Assembly: GCA_022448005.1 (NCBI GenBank)
Contig: JAKUTK010000007.1
Location: forward strand, 73,324 to 137,323
Reading direction: 5' to 3'
Length of the DNA stretch: 64,000 bases
DNA from: Pseudomonas sp.
Lineage (GTDB): Bacteria > Pseudomonadota > Gammaproteobacteria > Pseudomonadales > Pseudomonadaceae
Both the position numbers and the translations under genes were made by a program. The stretch's first letter is position 1, and every line of letters begins with the position of its first letter. This document shows positions 16,408-25,582 of the stretch, one piece after another. Under the pieces are notes generated by a model that saw only the letters and a program-made list of their open reading frames with translations, did no database searches and had not been told where the DNA came from.

Positions 16408-17544
16408 CGGTCTTGGCTGGCTGCGTGCGAGCCGGCGCCCCACCTCGATGCCCTTCAGCTCGACGTAGTGATACGTCAGACTCGATATCGCCAGCACCAT
16501 GCCCAGCTCAAGCAGCGTCAGCAGGTCGTCGACCAGGACGCTGCCGCTGCTGATGTAGCGCATGATCTGCTCGCTTCCCGGCTGCAGCACGATGGTGGTG
16601 TATTCGGTCCCGGAGAGCTTCGACAGCACAACCGCCGCACTGGTGAAGGCGAAGATAACCGCAGCATGGGTCAGGTAGATCGAAAACGAAAGTTCTCCCA
16701 GCCGGGCAAAGCCGCGGTGTTCCAACAGGTGCGAAACCGCGCCGCGCTCGCCAGCAAAAACCAGCACCACGCCACAGAACAACAGGCTGGCGATGATGCC
16801 CTGATGCGGCGTTTCGTGAGTCAGCGTGCGGTACACCAGCAGCAGGCAAAGCAGCTCGAGCACAGTGAAGAACGGCTTGTCTTCAAGACGGCTGATGGCC
16901 GGTTCCAGCTTCTGATAGAGCTGATAGGTCAACGCCCCGGCAAAAAAGCAGGAAGCGCCACGCCAAATGAAGGGTTTGATCACCTCCAGTTCGGCATAGA
17001 GCGCTGCGAAGGACACCACCGTGGCCAGCGCCAGAACCTGCCCGCTGTATCTCGGCATTGCCAGCAGCACCATCCCCAGGACCATATACAGGTAGTACTC
17101 GATGCTGATGCTCCAGGCCGGCGTGTTGAATGACAGGCTATTGAAATCGCCGAGCCAGCTCTGCAGCAACAGGGCGTTGGGCAGGATCTCGCTCGGCGCC
17201 GTCTTGCCAGTAAAGGCCGCATCGTTGAAGGAGAAGCCATGGTGTTCTGCCCATAACTTGCCGAATTCCAGGCCGATAAATACCAGCAGCATCAACAGGT
17301 GCAGCGGATACAACCGAAAGGTGCGGCTGATGATGAAGCGCTTGAGCACATCAGGCCCGAACTCACGCTTGCCATAGGCGTGAAACATCACGAAGCCGCT
17401 CAGCACGAAAAAGAACTCAACGAACAAATCGGCATGCCGGAAGAAACTGAGTTCGGAGAAACTCAACAGGATCTGAGTATGAAACAGCACCACCGCGACC
17501 GCACAGAGACCGCGAAAACTATCCAGCACAACAAAGCGTTTCAT
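16393..17544 (-). CDS. acyltransferase family 3 (OafA/NodX-like) membrane protein
   Basis: A 383-residue polytopic membrane O-acyltransferase. The N-terminus carries the family signature LDSFRGLCAVAVVLFH, with the catalytic-type His at the end of the first helix, then FFVLSGFVM and about ten membrane segments. Such enzymes acylate polysaccharides, lipids or antibiotics; the substrate is unknown. I use MKRFVVLDSF as start; the frame runs 21 codons upstream without family character. It may modify surface polysaccharide near the curli genes, but no glycan operon surrounds it. Confidence 0.85.
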   Translation of the reverse strand: MKRFVVLDSFRGLCAVAVVLFHTQILLSFSELSFFRHADLFVEFFFVLSGFVMFHAYGKREFGPDVLKRFIISRTFRLYPLHLLMLLVFIGLEFGKLWAEHHGFSFNDAAFTGKTAPSEILPNALLLQSWLGDFNSLSFNTPAWSISIEYYLYMVLGMVLLAMPRYSGQVLALATVVSFAALYAELEVIKPFIWRGASCFFAGALTYQLYQKLEPAISRLEDKPFFTVLELLCLLLVYRTLTHETPHQGIIASLLFCGVVLVFAGERGAVSHLLEHRGFARLGELSFSIYLTHAAVIFAFTSAAVVLSKLSGTEYTTIVLQPGSEQIMRYISSGSVLVDDLLTLLELGMVLAISSLTYHYVELKGIEVGRRLARSQPRPLSPV

Positions 17545-17885
17545 TACTGCACCTTGCTCGAAGCCGAGGCATAGCGCTACACGACGGCGTGCAGGCATTT
17601 GGGTCAATGGGTTAGCGGGAGGAATCTCCCAAGCCAGACTGAGAGCAATTGGCCATCAAAAGAGTTCCGGGAATTCTGAAACATCTGTACATATTTTCTC
17701 CGACCCATCGCCCATCAGAGACGCCGCGAACAACCCAGTAACCGCCCTGCCTCTCGCTTAACCCCATAGCGAAGGCCTGCCTCCAACCTCAATCAGCGCA
17801 GCCATCCATCGCCTGCCCGGAACCGGAAGCGGGGCCATGGCTTCTACCGAGCCAACCCATATCGCCGCTATCCGAGGAGATCCCG
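17545..17885. other. divergent intergenic region, acyltransferase/SDR
   Basis: 341 bp without a supportable gene. It must carry promoters for the two divergent genes. I see a small GGGAG-GAAT-CTCCC stem near 17611 and an AT-richer patch (ACATATTTTCTCC) near 17690, but no clear operator. Confidence 0.5.
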
Positions 17886-18896
17886 ATGCGCATTTCTCTC
17901 AAACCCTTGCATGAGCAAGTCATCGTCATCACTGGCGCCTCGAGCGGGATCGGCCTGGCGACGGCCCGTCTCGCCATCGAAAAAGGCGCTCGCGTGGTGT
18001 TGGTCGCACGCAATGAAGAGGCTCTGGCCGACATCGAGCGTGACCTGAACGCCGGCGACCGCGTACTGCACGTGATGGCCGACGTTGGCGAGCGCGAGCA
18101 GCTGGAGCGTGTGGCCAGTGAAACCATTGCCCGCTTCGGTGGCTTCGACACCTGGATCAACAATGCCGGCAGCTCGGTGTGGGGACGCTTCGATGAGGTC
18201 AGCGACGAGGACCACCGCCAAGTCATGCAGACCAATTTCTGGGGCACGCACTACGGCTCTGCCATCGCCGTGAAGCACCTGCGAGACAAAGGCGGTGCGC
18301 TGATCAATATCGGCAGCGTCGAGTCAGCCAATGCCCTGCCCTTCCACAGCAGCTACAGCGCCAGCAAGCATGCGATCAAGGCGATGACTGACGTGCTGCG
18401 CGTCGAGCTGCAGAAGTCGCGCACGCCGGTATCGGTGACGCTGGTACGCCCGTCCTCGACCGACACCCAGTTCATGGACCACTCGAAGAACTACCTGCCC
18501 AGCGCCCCGGTGTTTCCGCCACCGGTCTATGCCCCCGAGGTGGGGGCGCGGGCGATTCTGCATGCTGCCGAGCACCCGCAGCGCGACGTATATATCGGCA
18601 ATGCCAAGCTGCTGTCGCGACTCGCACAGAACGCGCCGCGCCTGGCCGACTGGGTAAATCGCGCCTTCGTATACGACACCATCCAGAGCGGCCGCCCAGA
18701 CCGAAACCCGCGCGGCGCGCTTTACGCCAATGATGTCGGCACCGGTGTCGACGGCCAGGCAAGCGGCAACTATCCCGGCAGGGTCCTGACACGCAGCCTT
18801 TACACCCGCGCCGCGCAACACCCGGTCGCCACCACCGCGGCGGTGGCGGTGGGTGCAGCTGCGCTGGTCGCCCTACTCGGGCGTCGCAGCCGCTAG
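17886..18896 (+). CDS. short-chain dehydrogenase/reductase with C-terminal extension
   Basis: A 336-residue SDR-family oxidoreductase. The nucleotide motif TGASSGIG is at residues 16-23, NNAG at about 94, and the catalytic Ser/Tyr/Lys in NIGSVES and YSASKHAIK. A C-terminal extension of about 80 residues ends in an Ala/Val-rich membrane-type helix followed by GRRSR, so the enzyme may be membrane-attached. The substrate is unknown. GAGGAG lies 6 bases before the ATG. A hairpin follows the stop. Confidence 0.88.
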   Translation: MRISLKPLHEQVIVITGASSGIGLATARLAIEKGARVVLVARNEEALADIERDLNAGDRVLHVMADVGEREQLERVASETIARFGGFDTWINNAGSSVWGRFDEVSDEDHRQVMQTNFWGTHYGSAIAVKHLRDKGGALINIGSVESANALPFHSSYSASKHAIKAMTDVLRVELQKSRTPVSVTLVRPSSTDTQFMDHSKNYLPSAPVFPPPVYAPEVGARAILHAAEHPQRDVYIGNAKLLSRLAQNAPRLADWVNRAFVYDTIQSGRPDRNPRGALYANDVGTGVDGQASGNYPGRVLTRSLYTRAAQHPVATTAAVAVGAAALVALLGRRSR

Positions 18897-18905
18897 CCAA
18901 TCGCC

Positions 18906-18925
18906 GGCGCAGCCCTCGCTGCGCC
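18906..18925 (+). terminator. stem-loop after the SDR gene
   Basis: A perfect 8-bp stem (GGCGCAGC, CCTC loop, GCTGCGCC) nine bases past the SDR stop, without a good T-run. Likely a weak terminator or 3' stabiliser separating the SDR from oprH. Confidence 0.45.
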
Positions 18926-18937
18926 GTCGTTGCAGTC

Positions 18938-18976
18938 GTTCAGCTCAGGTTCAGCCAGGGTTCAGGCGCTGTTCAG
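18938..18976 (+). promoter_or_regulatory. four phased GTTCAG repeats, putative PhoP operator
   Basis: GTTCAG occurs at 18938, 18949, 18960 and 18971, each exactly 11 bases apart with 5-base spacers. PhoP of enteric bacteria binds GTTTA-type half-sites with the same 11-bp period, and this gene set is oprH-phoP-phoQ, known to be PhoP-autoregulated under low magnesium in P. aeruginosa. A TAAATT at 19001-19006 could be the -10, placing the last repeat near the -35 position. Confidence 0.75.
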
Positions 18977-19032
18977 CAGCCGGCAGGCAGGATGGAGACG
19001 TAAATTTCTTCACGCCTGCAAAGGAGCGACAC

Positions 19033-19638
19033 ATGAACAAGCTGCATACCCTGGCCATCGCCACTACTCTCAGCATCTTCACCCTCGGCGCCCAAGCCGC
19101 CGACAACTTCGCTGGCCTCACCTGGGGCAAGAGCACCGTCAACATCGACCGCTCCAGCACCCTGAAGCAGAACATGCCGGGCGCGAATCGCTTCGATGAC
19201 ACCATCAAGAACAGCGGCACCTGGGGCCTCCGCGCCGGTCAGATGACCGACGAGGCGCGCTACTATGCCACCTACGAAAACGTCTCCGACGACTACGGCA
19301 GCTCACTCAAGCTGCGTCAGCAGAACCTGATCGGCAGCTACGACCTGTTCTTGCCAGTTGGAGATACCACCCGCTTGTTCGGTGGTGCCAGTGCCGGCCT
19401 GACCAAACTCGAGAATGAGTCCAGCGGTTACCGCCGCGACAGTGACATCGGTTATCTGGTGGGCCTGCAGGCTGGTGTGCTGCAAGAAGTCGGCAATAAC
19501 ACCTCGATCGAAGCGGGTTACCGTTATCTGCGTAGCAACGCCGGCACCGAAGTGGCCGAACGCGGCGTTGGCAAGGTCGGTTCTATCGACCTGCATAGCA
19601 GCAAGCAGGCCTACCTGGGCATGAACTACAAGTTCTAA
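19033..19638 (+). CDS. oprH: outer membrane protein OprH
   Basis: Small eight-stranded outer-membrane barrel that stabilises lipopolysaccharide when magnesium is scarce. The 201-residue protein has a signal peptide ending AQAA, then DNFAGLTWG and the conserved stretches NSGTWGLRAGQ, RYYATYENVSD, LRQQNLIGSYD and GYRYLRSNAGTE. It ends in LGMNYKF with the C-terminal Phe typical of barrels. AAGGAG is 6 bases before the ATG. Position upstream of phoP and phoQ matches P. aeruginosa. Confidence 0.95.
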   Translation: MNKLHTLAIATTLSIFTLGAQAADNFAGLTWGKSTVNIDRSSTLKQNMPGANRFDDTIKNSGTWGLRAGQMTDEARYYATYENVSDDYGSSLKLRQQNLIGSYDLFLPVGDTTRLFGGASAGLTKLENESSGYRRDSDIGYLVGLQAGVLQEVGNNTSIEAGYRYLRSNAGTEVAERGVGKVGSIDLHSSKQAYLGMNYKF

Positions 19639-19686
19639 GCAGGCGCGCCTGCATCAACAGGAACACGGCCGGGATTGTCCCGGCCG
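19639..19686 (+). terminator. two hairpins between oprH and phoP
   Basis: A perfect 14-bp palindrome (GCAGGCGCGCCTGC, 19639-19652, beginning just past the oprH stop) is followed by a 9-bp stem (CGGCCGGGA, TTG, TCCCGGCCG, 19666-19686). Neither has a T-run. They could protect the oprH message or attenuate read-through so that OprH is made in excess of PhoPQ. That role is inferred. Confidence 0.5.
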
Positions 19687-19707
19687 GTTGCATGACAGGA
19701 GCCGCAC

Positions 19708-20385
19708 ATGAAAGTGCTGGTGGTGGAAGACGAGGCGCTGCTGCGCCACCACCTGCTGACTCGCCTGAGCGAAAGTGGGCACGTGGTCGATGCGGTAGCC
19801 GATGCCGAAGAAGCGCTGTACCAGACACGCGAATTCAATCATGACCTGGCGGTAGTCGATCTCGGCCTGCCGGGCATCTCCGGCCTGGATCTGATTCGCC
19901 AGCTGCGCAGCAATGGCGAGCGGTTTCCCATCCTCATCCTCACGGCGCGCGGTAACTGGCAGGACAAGGTCGAAGGGCTGGCCGCCGGTGCCGACGACTA
20001 CGTGGTGAAACCCTTCCAGTTCGAGGAGCTGGAGGCTCGGCTCAACGCGTTGCTGCGACGCTCGTCCGGCTTCACCCAGGCGAGCATCGAAGCCGGTCCG
20101 CTCAAGCTCGACCTCAACCGCAAACAGGCGCTGGTGGATGGCGAGCCTCTGCCGCTGACCGCCTTTGAATATCGCATTCTGGAATATCTGATGCGTCACC
20201 AGCAGCAGGTGGTCGCCAAGGAACGGCTGATGGAGCAGCTCTACCCGGACGACAACGAACGCGACGCCAACGTCATCGAGGTGCTGGTCGGCCGGCTGCG
20301 GCGCAAGCTGGAAGCCCACGGCGGGCTTAAACCCATCGATACCGTTCGCGGCCTGGGCTACCTGTTCACCGAGCGCTGCCGATGA
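19708..20385 (+). CDS. phoP: response regulator PhoP
   Basis: OmpR-family regulator of the magnesium and cationic-peptide response. A 225-residue protein. The receiver domain has the acidic pair EDE near residue 7, the phosphorylated Asp in AVVDLGLPG (about residue 51) and the switch Lys in VVKPFQF. The winged-helix domain has ERDANVIEVLVGRLRRKLE and DTVRGLGYLF. Very close to P. aeruginosa PhoP by eye. Its stop overlaps the phoQ start (ATGA). Confidence 0.95.
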   Translation: MKVLVVEDEALLRHHLLTRLSESGHVVDAVADAEEALYQTREFNHDLAVVDLGLPGISGLDLIRQLRSNGERFPILILTARGNWQDKVEGLAAGADDYVVKPFQFEELEARLNALLRRSSGFTQASIEAGPLKLDLNRKQALVDGEPLPLTAFEYRILEYLMRHQQQVVAKERLMEQLYPDDNERDANVIEVLVGRLRRKLEAHGGLKPIDTVRGLGYLFTERCR

Positions 20386-21779
20386 GCCGTCGCTGGCGCC
20401 GCTGGTTGGTACTGGCAAAGACCTCGCGCAACGGCAGCCTGTCTCTGCGCCTGCGCCTGATGCTGGGCGCCACCTGCCTCTCCGTTCTGTTCATGCTTGC
20501 CCTGCTGCCAGTGCTGCAGACTGCGTTCAGCCTCGCCTTCGAGCGGGTCATCGAAGCGCGCCTGGCCGCCGATGCCAATACACTGATCACCGCATCGCGC
20601 ATCGAAGCCGGCCGGCTGATAATGCCGGAGCGGTTACCCGATGAAGAATTCGACCTGCCCGATGCCAAGCTGCTGGGCTACATCTACGACCCGCAAGGCA
20701 AACGGCTCTGGCAGTCGCGTTCGGCCCAAGATGAATCCATCGACTATCAGCCGCGCTTGCAGGGCGATGTCACCGAATTCCGGCGGGTCCGCGATACCGA
20801 GGGCGCCGAGTATTTCGTCTACGATGTGGAACTGCGGCTGAACAACGATCAGCGCCAGGCGTTCAGCTTCGTCACCATGCAACCCACCAGTGAATACCGC
20901 AGCCTGTTCGAGGAATTTCGCAGGCAGCTCTATCTCTGGCTTGGCGGCGGCCTGCTGGTGTTGCTGACGCTGCTCTGGCTGGGCCTGACCTGGGTCTTTC
21001 GCTCGCTCAAGCGCCTGAGCCACGAGTTGGATCAGGTTGAGGCCGGTAGGCTGGACCGGCTCAGCGACCAGCACCCACGAGAACTGCTGCGCCTGACCCG
21101 CTCGCTGAACCGCTTGCTCGATGGCGAGCGGCGACAGCGTGAGCAATACCGCAATTCGCTGGGGGATCTGGCGCACAGCCTAAAAACACCCCTGACGGTG
21201 CTGCAGGGCGTTGGCGAAGTCATCAGTAGCCAACCCCACAACCGCGACCAGTCCCGAGTCATGCGGGACCAGATCGAGCGCATGAGCCAGCAGATCGGTT
21301 ATCAGCTGCAACGCGCCAGCCTCGGCCACAGCGGCCTGATCCGCCACCGGGTTGCGCTGCAACCTTTGCTGGTGCGCCTGTGCAGTACGCTGGACAAGGT
21401 CTATCAGGACAAGCGCGTGCAGGTCGAGCTGCAACTTCCGGCCAACGCCACCCTGCCGCTGGAACAGGGCGCACTGATGGAACTGCTCGGCAACCTGCTG
21501 GAAAACGCCTACCGGCTCTGCCTCTATCAAGTACGCATCAGCCTGCAGCGGGTCGACGAACAGCTGATCCTGAGTGTCGAGGACGACGGGCCTGGTGTAC
21601 CGGCTGACCAGCATGCACGTATCTTGCGTCGCGGTGAGCGGCTGGACGCCCAGCATCCTGGCCAGGGCATCGGCCTGGCGGTAGTAAAGGACATCATCGA
21701 CAGCTACGGCGGAGAACTCAGGCTGGATGATTCGGATCTGGGCGGCGCGGCGTTCCGGCTACACCTGCCGCTCGACTGA
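20382..21779 (+). CDS. phoQ: sensor kinase PhoQ
   Basis: Membrane histidine kinase that senses divalent cations in the periplasm and phosphorylates PhoP. The 465-residue protein has two membrane helices (about residues 28-50 and 183-206). Between them lies a sensor domain containing acidic stretches (DEEFDLPDAK). A HAMP segment follows, then the H-box LAHSLKTPLTVLQG and ATPase motifs (NLLENAYRL, EDDGPGVP, GIGLAVV). It is translationally coupled to phoP. Confidence 0.94.
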   Translation: MSRRWRRWLVLAKTSRNGSLSLRLRLMLGATCLSVLFMLALLPVLQTAFSLAFERVIEARLAADANTLITASRIEAGRLIMPERLPDEEFDLPDAKLLGYIYDPQGKRLWQSRSAQDESIDYQPRLQGDVTEFRRVRDTEGAEYFVYDVELRLNNDQRQAFSFVTMQPTSEYRSLFEEFRRQLYLWLGGGLLVLLTLLWLGLTWVFRSLKRLSHELDQVEAGRLDRLSDQHPRELLRLTRSLNRLLDGERRQREQYRNSLGDLAHSLKTPLTVLQGVGEVISSQPHNRDQSRVMRDQIERMSQQIGYQLQRASLGHSGLIRHRVALQPLLVRLCSTLDKVYQDKRVQVELQLPANATLPLEQGALMELLGNLLENAYRLCLYQVRISLQRVDEQLILSVEDDGPGVPADQHARILRRGERLDAQHPGQGIGLAVVKDIIDSYGGELRLDDSDLGGAAFRLHLPLD

Positions 21780-21864
21780 CCCGACGAAGGGCTCTGAGGA
21801 TGGATGCCAGCGGCGGGTACTGGCTGCTACAGTTCCTGGCCAAGTCACCTACCGGATGCGACAG

Positions 21865-22308
21865 ATGTCACTGGACGACAACAAACGGCTGGTCCGCCAA
21901 CACATCGACCTGAGCTGGAACCGCGGACACCTGGCCCTCGCCGAGAAGCTGCATAGCAAGGATTTTCTCTACAAGAGTTCCTTCGTCGGCCACCCGATGG
22001 CCAGCCCCGAGTTCGCCGCGATGGTGACCCAGATCCGTACCGCCATGCCCGATCTCGAAGTGGTCGTCGAGGAATGCGTTGCGGAGGGCGACAAGGTCGT
22101 TACCTGGAGCACCTTGATCGGCACCATCGAAACACCCGCGCTCGGCTATCCGCCGAGTGACAAGGTCTTGAGCATTTCGGCAATGGCGTTCTGGACCCTG
22201 ACGCCAGGGCAGCATATCCGCGAAATCTGCACCATGTTCGACATGGAAAGTTTTCGCGCCCAGCTCGGACTGGCGACCCGCACCTACGCCGAAAAAGCCC
22301 TGCCCTGA
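21865..22308 (+). CDS. SnoaL-like ester cyclase/NTF2-fold protein
   Basis: A 147-residue protein of the SnoaL/NTF2-like fold: DDNKRLVRQHIDLSWNRG at the start, DLEVVVEECVAEGDKVV in the middle and a closing HIREICTMFD strand. Members act as small cyclases, isomerases or ligand-binding proteins; the substrate cannot be assigned. A second ATG three codons upstream (21856) is possible. It is 85 bp after phoQ, probably a separate unit. Confidence 0.75.
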   Translation: MSLDDNKRLVRQHIDLSWNRGHLALAEKLHSKDFLYKSSFVGHPMASPEFAAMVTQIRTAMPDLEVVVEECVAEGDKVVTWSTLIGTIETPALGYPPSDKVLSISAMAFWTLTPGQHIREICTMFDMESFRAQLGLATRTYAEKALP

Positions 22309-22411
22309 CGGCAGCTACCTGCCAAGAGGGGACCGTTCGATTATTCGAAGCAGTCATCGCCCCGGTTTCGCGGTCCATTGCACAGGCCCCGATTCCGAAA
22401 AGGCAGGTTGA

Positions 22412-23065
22412 ATGCACCGCCCGCTGTTGCTCAAAACCCTGGTTTGTCTCGTTGTACTGGCGTTGATGGTATCCGCGATCAATCCGCATGACCGCACCAC
22501 CTGGCTGCTGGAAGTCTTGCCGGTGGCCATCTTGCTGCCGGCGCTGGTGTTCAGCCACCAGCGATTTCCGCTTTCGTCCCTGCTGTATCTGTTACTGGCT
22601 GTCCAGGCGCTGGGACTGATTGCGGGCGGCCATTACACATTCGCTCGCGTGCCGGTGGGCTTCTGGCTACAGGACTGGCTGGACCTCAGTCGCAACCACT
22701 ACGACCGCGTTGGGCATTTCTTCCAGGGCGTTGTGCCTGCGCTGATCGCGCGGGAACTGCTGGTTCGCAAGGATCGGGTACATGGCAAACACCTGTTGCC
22801 GTTTGTTTGCGTGAGCATGGCCATGATGCTAAGTGCCGTTTACGAACTGGTCGAATGGGCGGCGGCCCTTGCGCTTGGTCAGGGGGCCAAAGCCTTTCTC
22901 GGCATGCAGGGTGATCAATGGGACACCCAAGCCGACATGTTCTGCGCACTGCTCGGCAGCCTCACCGCCATGACGCTGCTGGTTCGTCTTCATGACCGCA
23001 GCATGGCTGCCATCGGAAAACCTCGACAAGACCGGACGGCCGTACAAGGTGAAACCGCGGGGTAA
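22412..23065 (+). CDS. DUF2238/YjdF-like inner membrane protein
   Basis: A 217-residue membrane protein with about six helices and the family features HYTFARVPVGFW, the NHYDRVGHFFQGVVPA loop, YELVEWAAAL and QGDQWDTQADM. It belongs to the DUF2238 (E. coli YjdF) family. The conserved His, Asp and Glu suggest metal or proton chemistry, but the function is undefined. No partner gene is evident. Confidence 0.8.
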   Translation: MHRPLLLKTLVCLVVLALMVSAINPHDRTTWLLEVLPVAILLPALVFSHQRFPLSSLLYLLLAVQALGLIAGGHYTFARVPVGFWLQDWLDLSRNHYDRVGHFFQGVVPALIARELLVRKDRVHGKHLLPFVCVSMAMMLSAVYELVEWAAALALGQGAKAFLGMQGDQWDTQADMFCALLGSLTAMTLLVRLHDRSMAAIGKPRQDRTAVQGETAG

Positions 23066-23087
23066 ACCCTGCCCAGCAAATTAACTA

Positions 23088-23105
23088 CCAATTTAATTGA
23101 ATTGG
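23088..23105. promoter_or_regulatory. AT-rich inverted repeat upstream of repeat protein
   Basis: CCAATT-TAATTG-AATTGG, an imperfect 18-bp palindrome in an AT-rich patch that contrasts with the GC-rich surroundings. It lies 143 bases before the start of the repeat-protein gene and may be a regulator site. Confidence 0.4.
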
Positions 23106-23247
23106 ATATTTGGCTGAATTAACCCATTAACGGCAGCGCCATCAAGTATCACAGTTGTCGATTTGTACTATTGATACGCTCACGTTTGTCCAGCTTCTCC
23201 TCGCTCGTAGCATTGGCCCCGTACCCATTACTACCGAGGACACTCTC

Positions 23248-23643
23248 ATGAAAAAGCTACTAGCAAGTGTGATTCTGGCCACCGTCGCGTCCACTGCCTT
23301 TGCAATCCCGCCAAGCCATCCTCAACCCCTATTGGGCGAAGCTCAGGGCGCCGAAACCGTGCAGAAGCACGTCATCACCGGCCGCAGCGTTTCAGAAAAC
23401 GGCTTTGATCGTACCCCGCTTAGCGAACAGTTTGCAGAAGATGGTTTCGATCTCACCCCAATCAGTGACCAACTTGCGGAAGACGGCTTCGACTTCACAC
23501 CTCAAGAGGAGCAGCTTGCCGAAGACGGCTTCGATCACACGCCGATCAGTGATCAGGTTGCAGATGATGGTTTCGACCGTACTCCGCATGGGCAATTGCT
23601 GGCGGAAGATGGCAGCGAGCGTACCGGGCTCGGTACAGCCTGA
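23248..23643 (+). CDS. secreted protein of six 14-residue AEDGFDxTP repeats
   Basis: A 131-residue exported protein. Signal peptide MKKLLASVILATVASTAFA, a 29-residue linker, then five 14-residue units (SENGFDRTPLSEQF, AEDGFDLTPISDQL, AEDGFDFTPQEEQL, AEDGFDHTPISDQV, ADDGFDRTPHGQLL) and a degenerate sixth (AEDGSERTGLGTA). The D-G-F-D core is acidic and may bind cations, but no function is known to me. GAGGA lies 7 bases before the ATG. The gene stands alone, with its own terminator and an AT-rich upstream region. Confidence 0.8.
   Translation: MKKLLASVILATVASTAFAIPPSHPQPLLGEAQGAETVQKHVITGRSVSENGFDRTPLSEQFAEDGFDLTPISDQLAEDGFDFTPQEEQLAEDGFDHTPISDQVADDGFDRTPHGQLLAEDGSERTGLGTA
23392..23643 (+). 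repeat. six tandem 42-bp coding repeats
   Basis: DNA encoding the 14-residue units above, in phase at 42-bp spacing. The copies have diverged at third positions (GATGGTTTCGAT against GACGGCTTCGAC), so the array is not a recent slippage product. Confidence 0.8.
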
Positions 23644-23660
23644 AGTTAACGCTTTAATGC

Positions 23661-23683
23661 AAGGCGCCGTTGGCGCCTTTTTC
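23661..23683 (+). terminator. intrinsic terminator of the repeat-protein gene
   Basis: AAGGCGCC, GTT loop, GGCGCCTT then a T-run, 18 bases after the stop. Classic rho-independent form. Confidence 0.88.
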
Positions 23684-23938
23684 ATATGCGATAAACATAA
23701 ATCCAGCCGCCACATGTTTCGGCTACCACCATTGTTGGTTGGCTTGGTAATCCCACAGAGTCGAATACTTTTTTAAAACTGCTAACGAGCTTCACACCAT
23801 GAGCTAACGCCGCAAGAAAACCATACCAGCTTTGTACATAAATGATCACAAAGTACAATACCAATGGTATCGTAACGCCACTATGCTGACCGCGTAGCCA
23901 GTTCACGGACGAACCCTCATAACCCTGTGAGCGTTTCC

Positions 23939-25582
23939 ATGAACCTGACCGTCAAACTGAAGCTCGGCCTGAGCTTTGCAGCACTTACCCTTATTGTCTT
24001 GCTCGTCTCTGCCTTGGCGATTGTTGAGCTTGCCAAGTTCAACGATGCCTTTTCCGACTATGTCGAAGGTGTCAACGCCCGCGAAGAGCTGGCGTCAGCG
24101 CTACTCATTGCGGCTCAACGCCGCGCAGTTGCGGCCCGTAACCTGGTGTTGGTTTCCTCGGAAACAGATCTGAAGCTCGAGCATGCAGCCGTACTGGAAG
24201 CACACCGCGACGTTCAGGCCCATCTCCGCAACCTCAAGACGGCGGTAGATCAGCTCTCGGGTGCAGAGGCCAAAGAAGAAAAGCAGCTGCTTGCCGAGAT
24301 AGCCCGCGTGGAAGGTCTTTACGGCCCGGTGGCGCTGGGTATCGTCGAGCGCGCCGTAGCCGGCCAGCGCGAAGAAGCGATTGTGCGAATTACACGCGAC
24401 TGTATTCCCCTGCTCCGCCAGCTTCTGACCGCGGGCGAAGCCTATATGCAACACAGCCGCCGGGCGGCGAATGAGGAAGTCGAATCTGAGCGGAGCACGT
24501 ACGACACTCAACGCAACCTGATGGTCAGCGTTTGTTTGGTCGCGGTGTTGCTCGCACTGGGGCTGGGCATCGGCATCGTGCGGAGTCTGCTGCGCACGCT
24601 CGGTGCCGAGCCACTCGACCTTTCCGCCGCCGCCCGCCGGGTTGCATCTGGCGACATGCGCAGCATGCCGGGTATTGAGCACGCGCCGGCTGGCAGCGTC
24701 ATGGCCTCCCTCGGAGAGATGCAGCGCAGCCTCGGCGAACTGATTGGCCAGGTACGCCGTTCGGCTGAAACCATATCGGCTTCCGCCGAGGAATTATCCC
24801 AGTCTACCGAGCAAGCGAGCCAAGGCGTCATCGCGCAAAAACTGGAAGTCGATCAGGTCGCCACCGCAATTCACGAGATGGCCACAACGGTGCTTGAGGT
24901 CGCGCGCAACTCCGAGGAAGCGGCAAGCGCAGCGCTTTCAGCCGATCAGCAAGCCCAATCTGGCGAGGCGACGGCACGCCAGGCAGTGGCACAGATCAAG
25001 CAGCTCGCCGACGAAATGGCGAAATCAACCGCCGCCATGACGCGACTGAAGAGCGAAAGCGAACGGATCGGTGGCGTACTGGATGTCATCAAATCAGTGG
25101 CGGACCAGACCAACCTGCTGGCGCTGAATGCTGCGATCGAAGCGGCCCGAGCAGGCGATGCTGGCCGAGGTTTCGCCGTGGTGGCCGACGAAGTGCGAAC
25201 GCTCGCTCGTCGCACCCAGGACGCGACGGTCGAAATCCAGTCGTTGATCGAAGGGCTGCAGCGGATTGCCGAGGAGTCCGCCAAAACCATGCAAGGCTGT
25301 AGCGATCTGACAGCCGTGACCGTGGCGGGTGTCGACGATACCGGCGCTGCGGTGGCCGATATCACCCGCAAGATCGCAGCGATTCAGCAAATGATGCACC
25401 AGATCGCAACAGCGGCCGAAGAGCAAAGCGCCGTAGCTGAAGAAATCAGCCGCAGCGTGACCCGAGTGCGCGATATTGCCGACCAGTCCGCGACGTCCAG
25501 TGAGCAGACGGCCGCTTCCAGCGTGGAGCTCGCGAGGCTCGGTAGCACGCTAAGTCAGCAAGTTGGGCGCTTCGAGGTCTGA
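23939..25582 (+). CDS. methyl-accepting chemotaxis protein
   Basis: A 547-residue chemoreceptor. An N-terminal helix (about residues 8-30) and a second near 190-210 flank a four-helix-type ligand domain of about 150 residues. A HAMP linker ([10 protein letters not shown]) follows, then the signalling domain with the tip motif [20 protein letters not shown]. No C-terminal CheR-binding pentapeptide is seen (it ends QVGRFEV). The ATG at 23939 is preferred over an in-frame GTG four codons earlier. The ligand is unknown. Single-gene unit after 255 bp of AT-richer DNA. Confidence 0.92.
   Translation: MNLTVKLKLGLSFAALTLIVLLVSALAIVELAKFNDAFSDYVEGVNAREELASALLIAAQRRAVAARNLVLVSSETDLKLEHAAVLEAHRDVQAHLRNLKTAVDQLSGAEAKEEKQLLAEIARVEGLYGPVALGIVERAVAGQREEAIVRITRDCIPLLRQLLTAGEAYMQHSRRAANEEVESERSTYDTQRNLMVSVCLVAVLLALGLGIGIVRSLLRTLGAEPLDLSAAARRVASGDMRSMPGIEHAPAGSVMASLGEMQRSLGELIGQVRRSAETISASAEELSQSTEQASQGVIAQKLEVDQVATAIHEMATTVLEVARNSEEAASAALSADQQAQSGEATARQAVAQIKQLADEMAKSTAAMTRLKSESERIGGVLDVIKSVADQTNLLALNAAIEAARAGDAGRGFAVVADEVRTLARRTQDATVEIQSLIEGLQRIAEESAKTMQGCSDLTAVTVAGVDDTGAAVADITRKIAAIQQMMHQIATAAEEQSAVAEEISRSVTRVRDIADQSATSSEQTAASSVELARLGSTLSQQVGRFEV

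Noticed and set aside
23392..23643. CRISPR-like array of 42-bp repeats
   Set aside because: The repeats are in phase with a signal-peptide-bearing reading frame, vary at third codon positions and have no spacers or cas genes.
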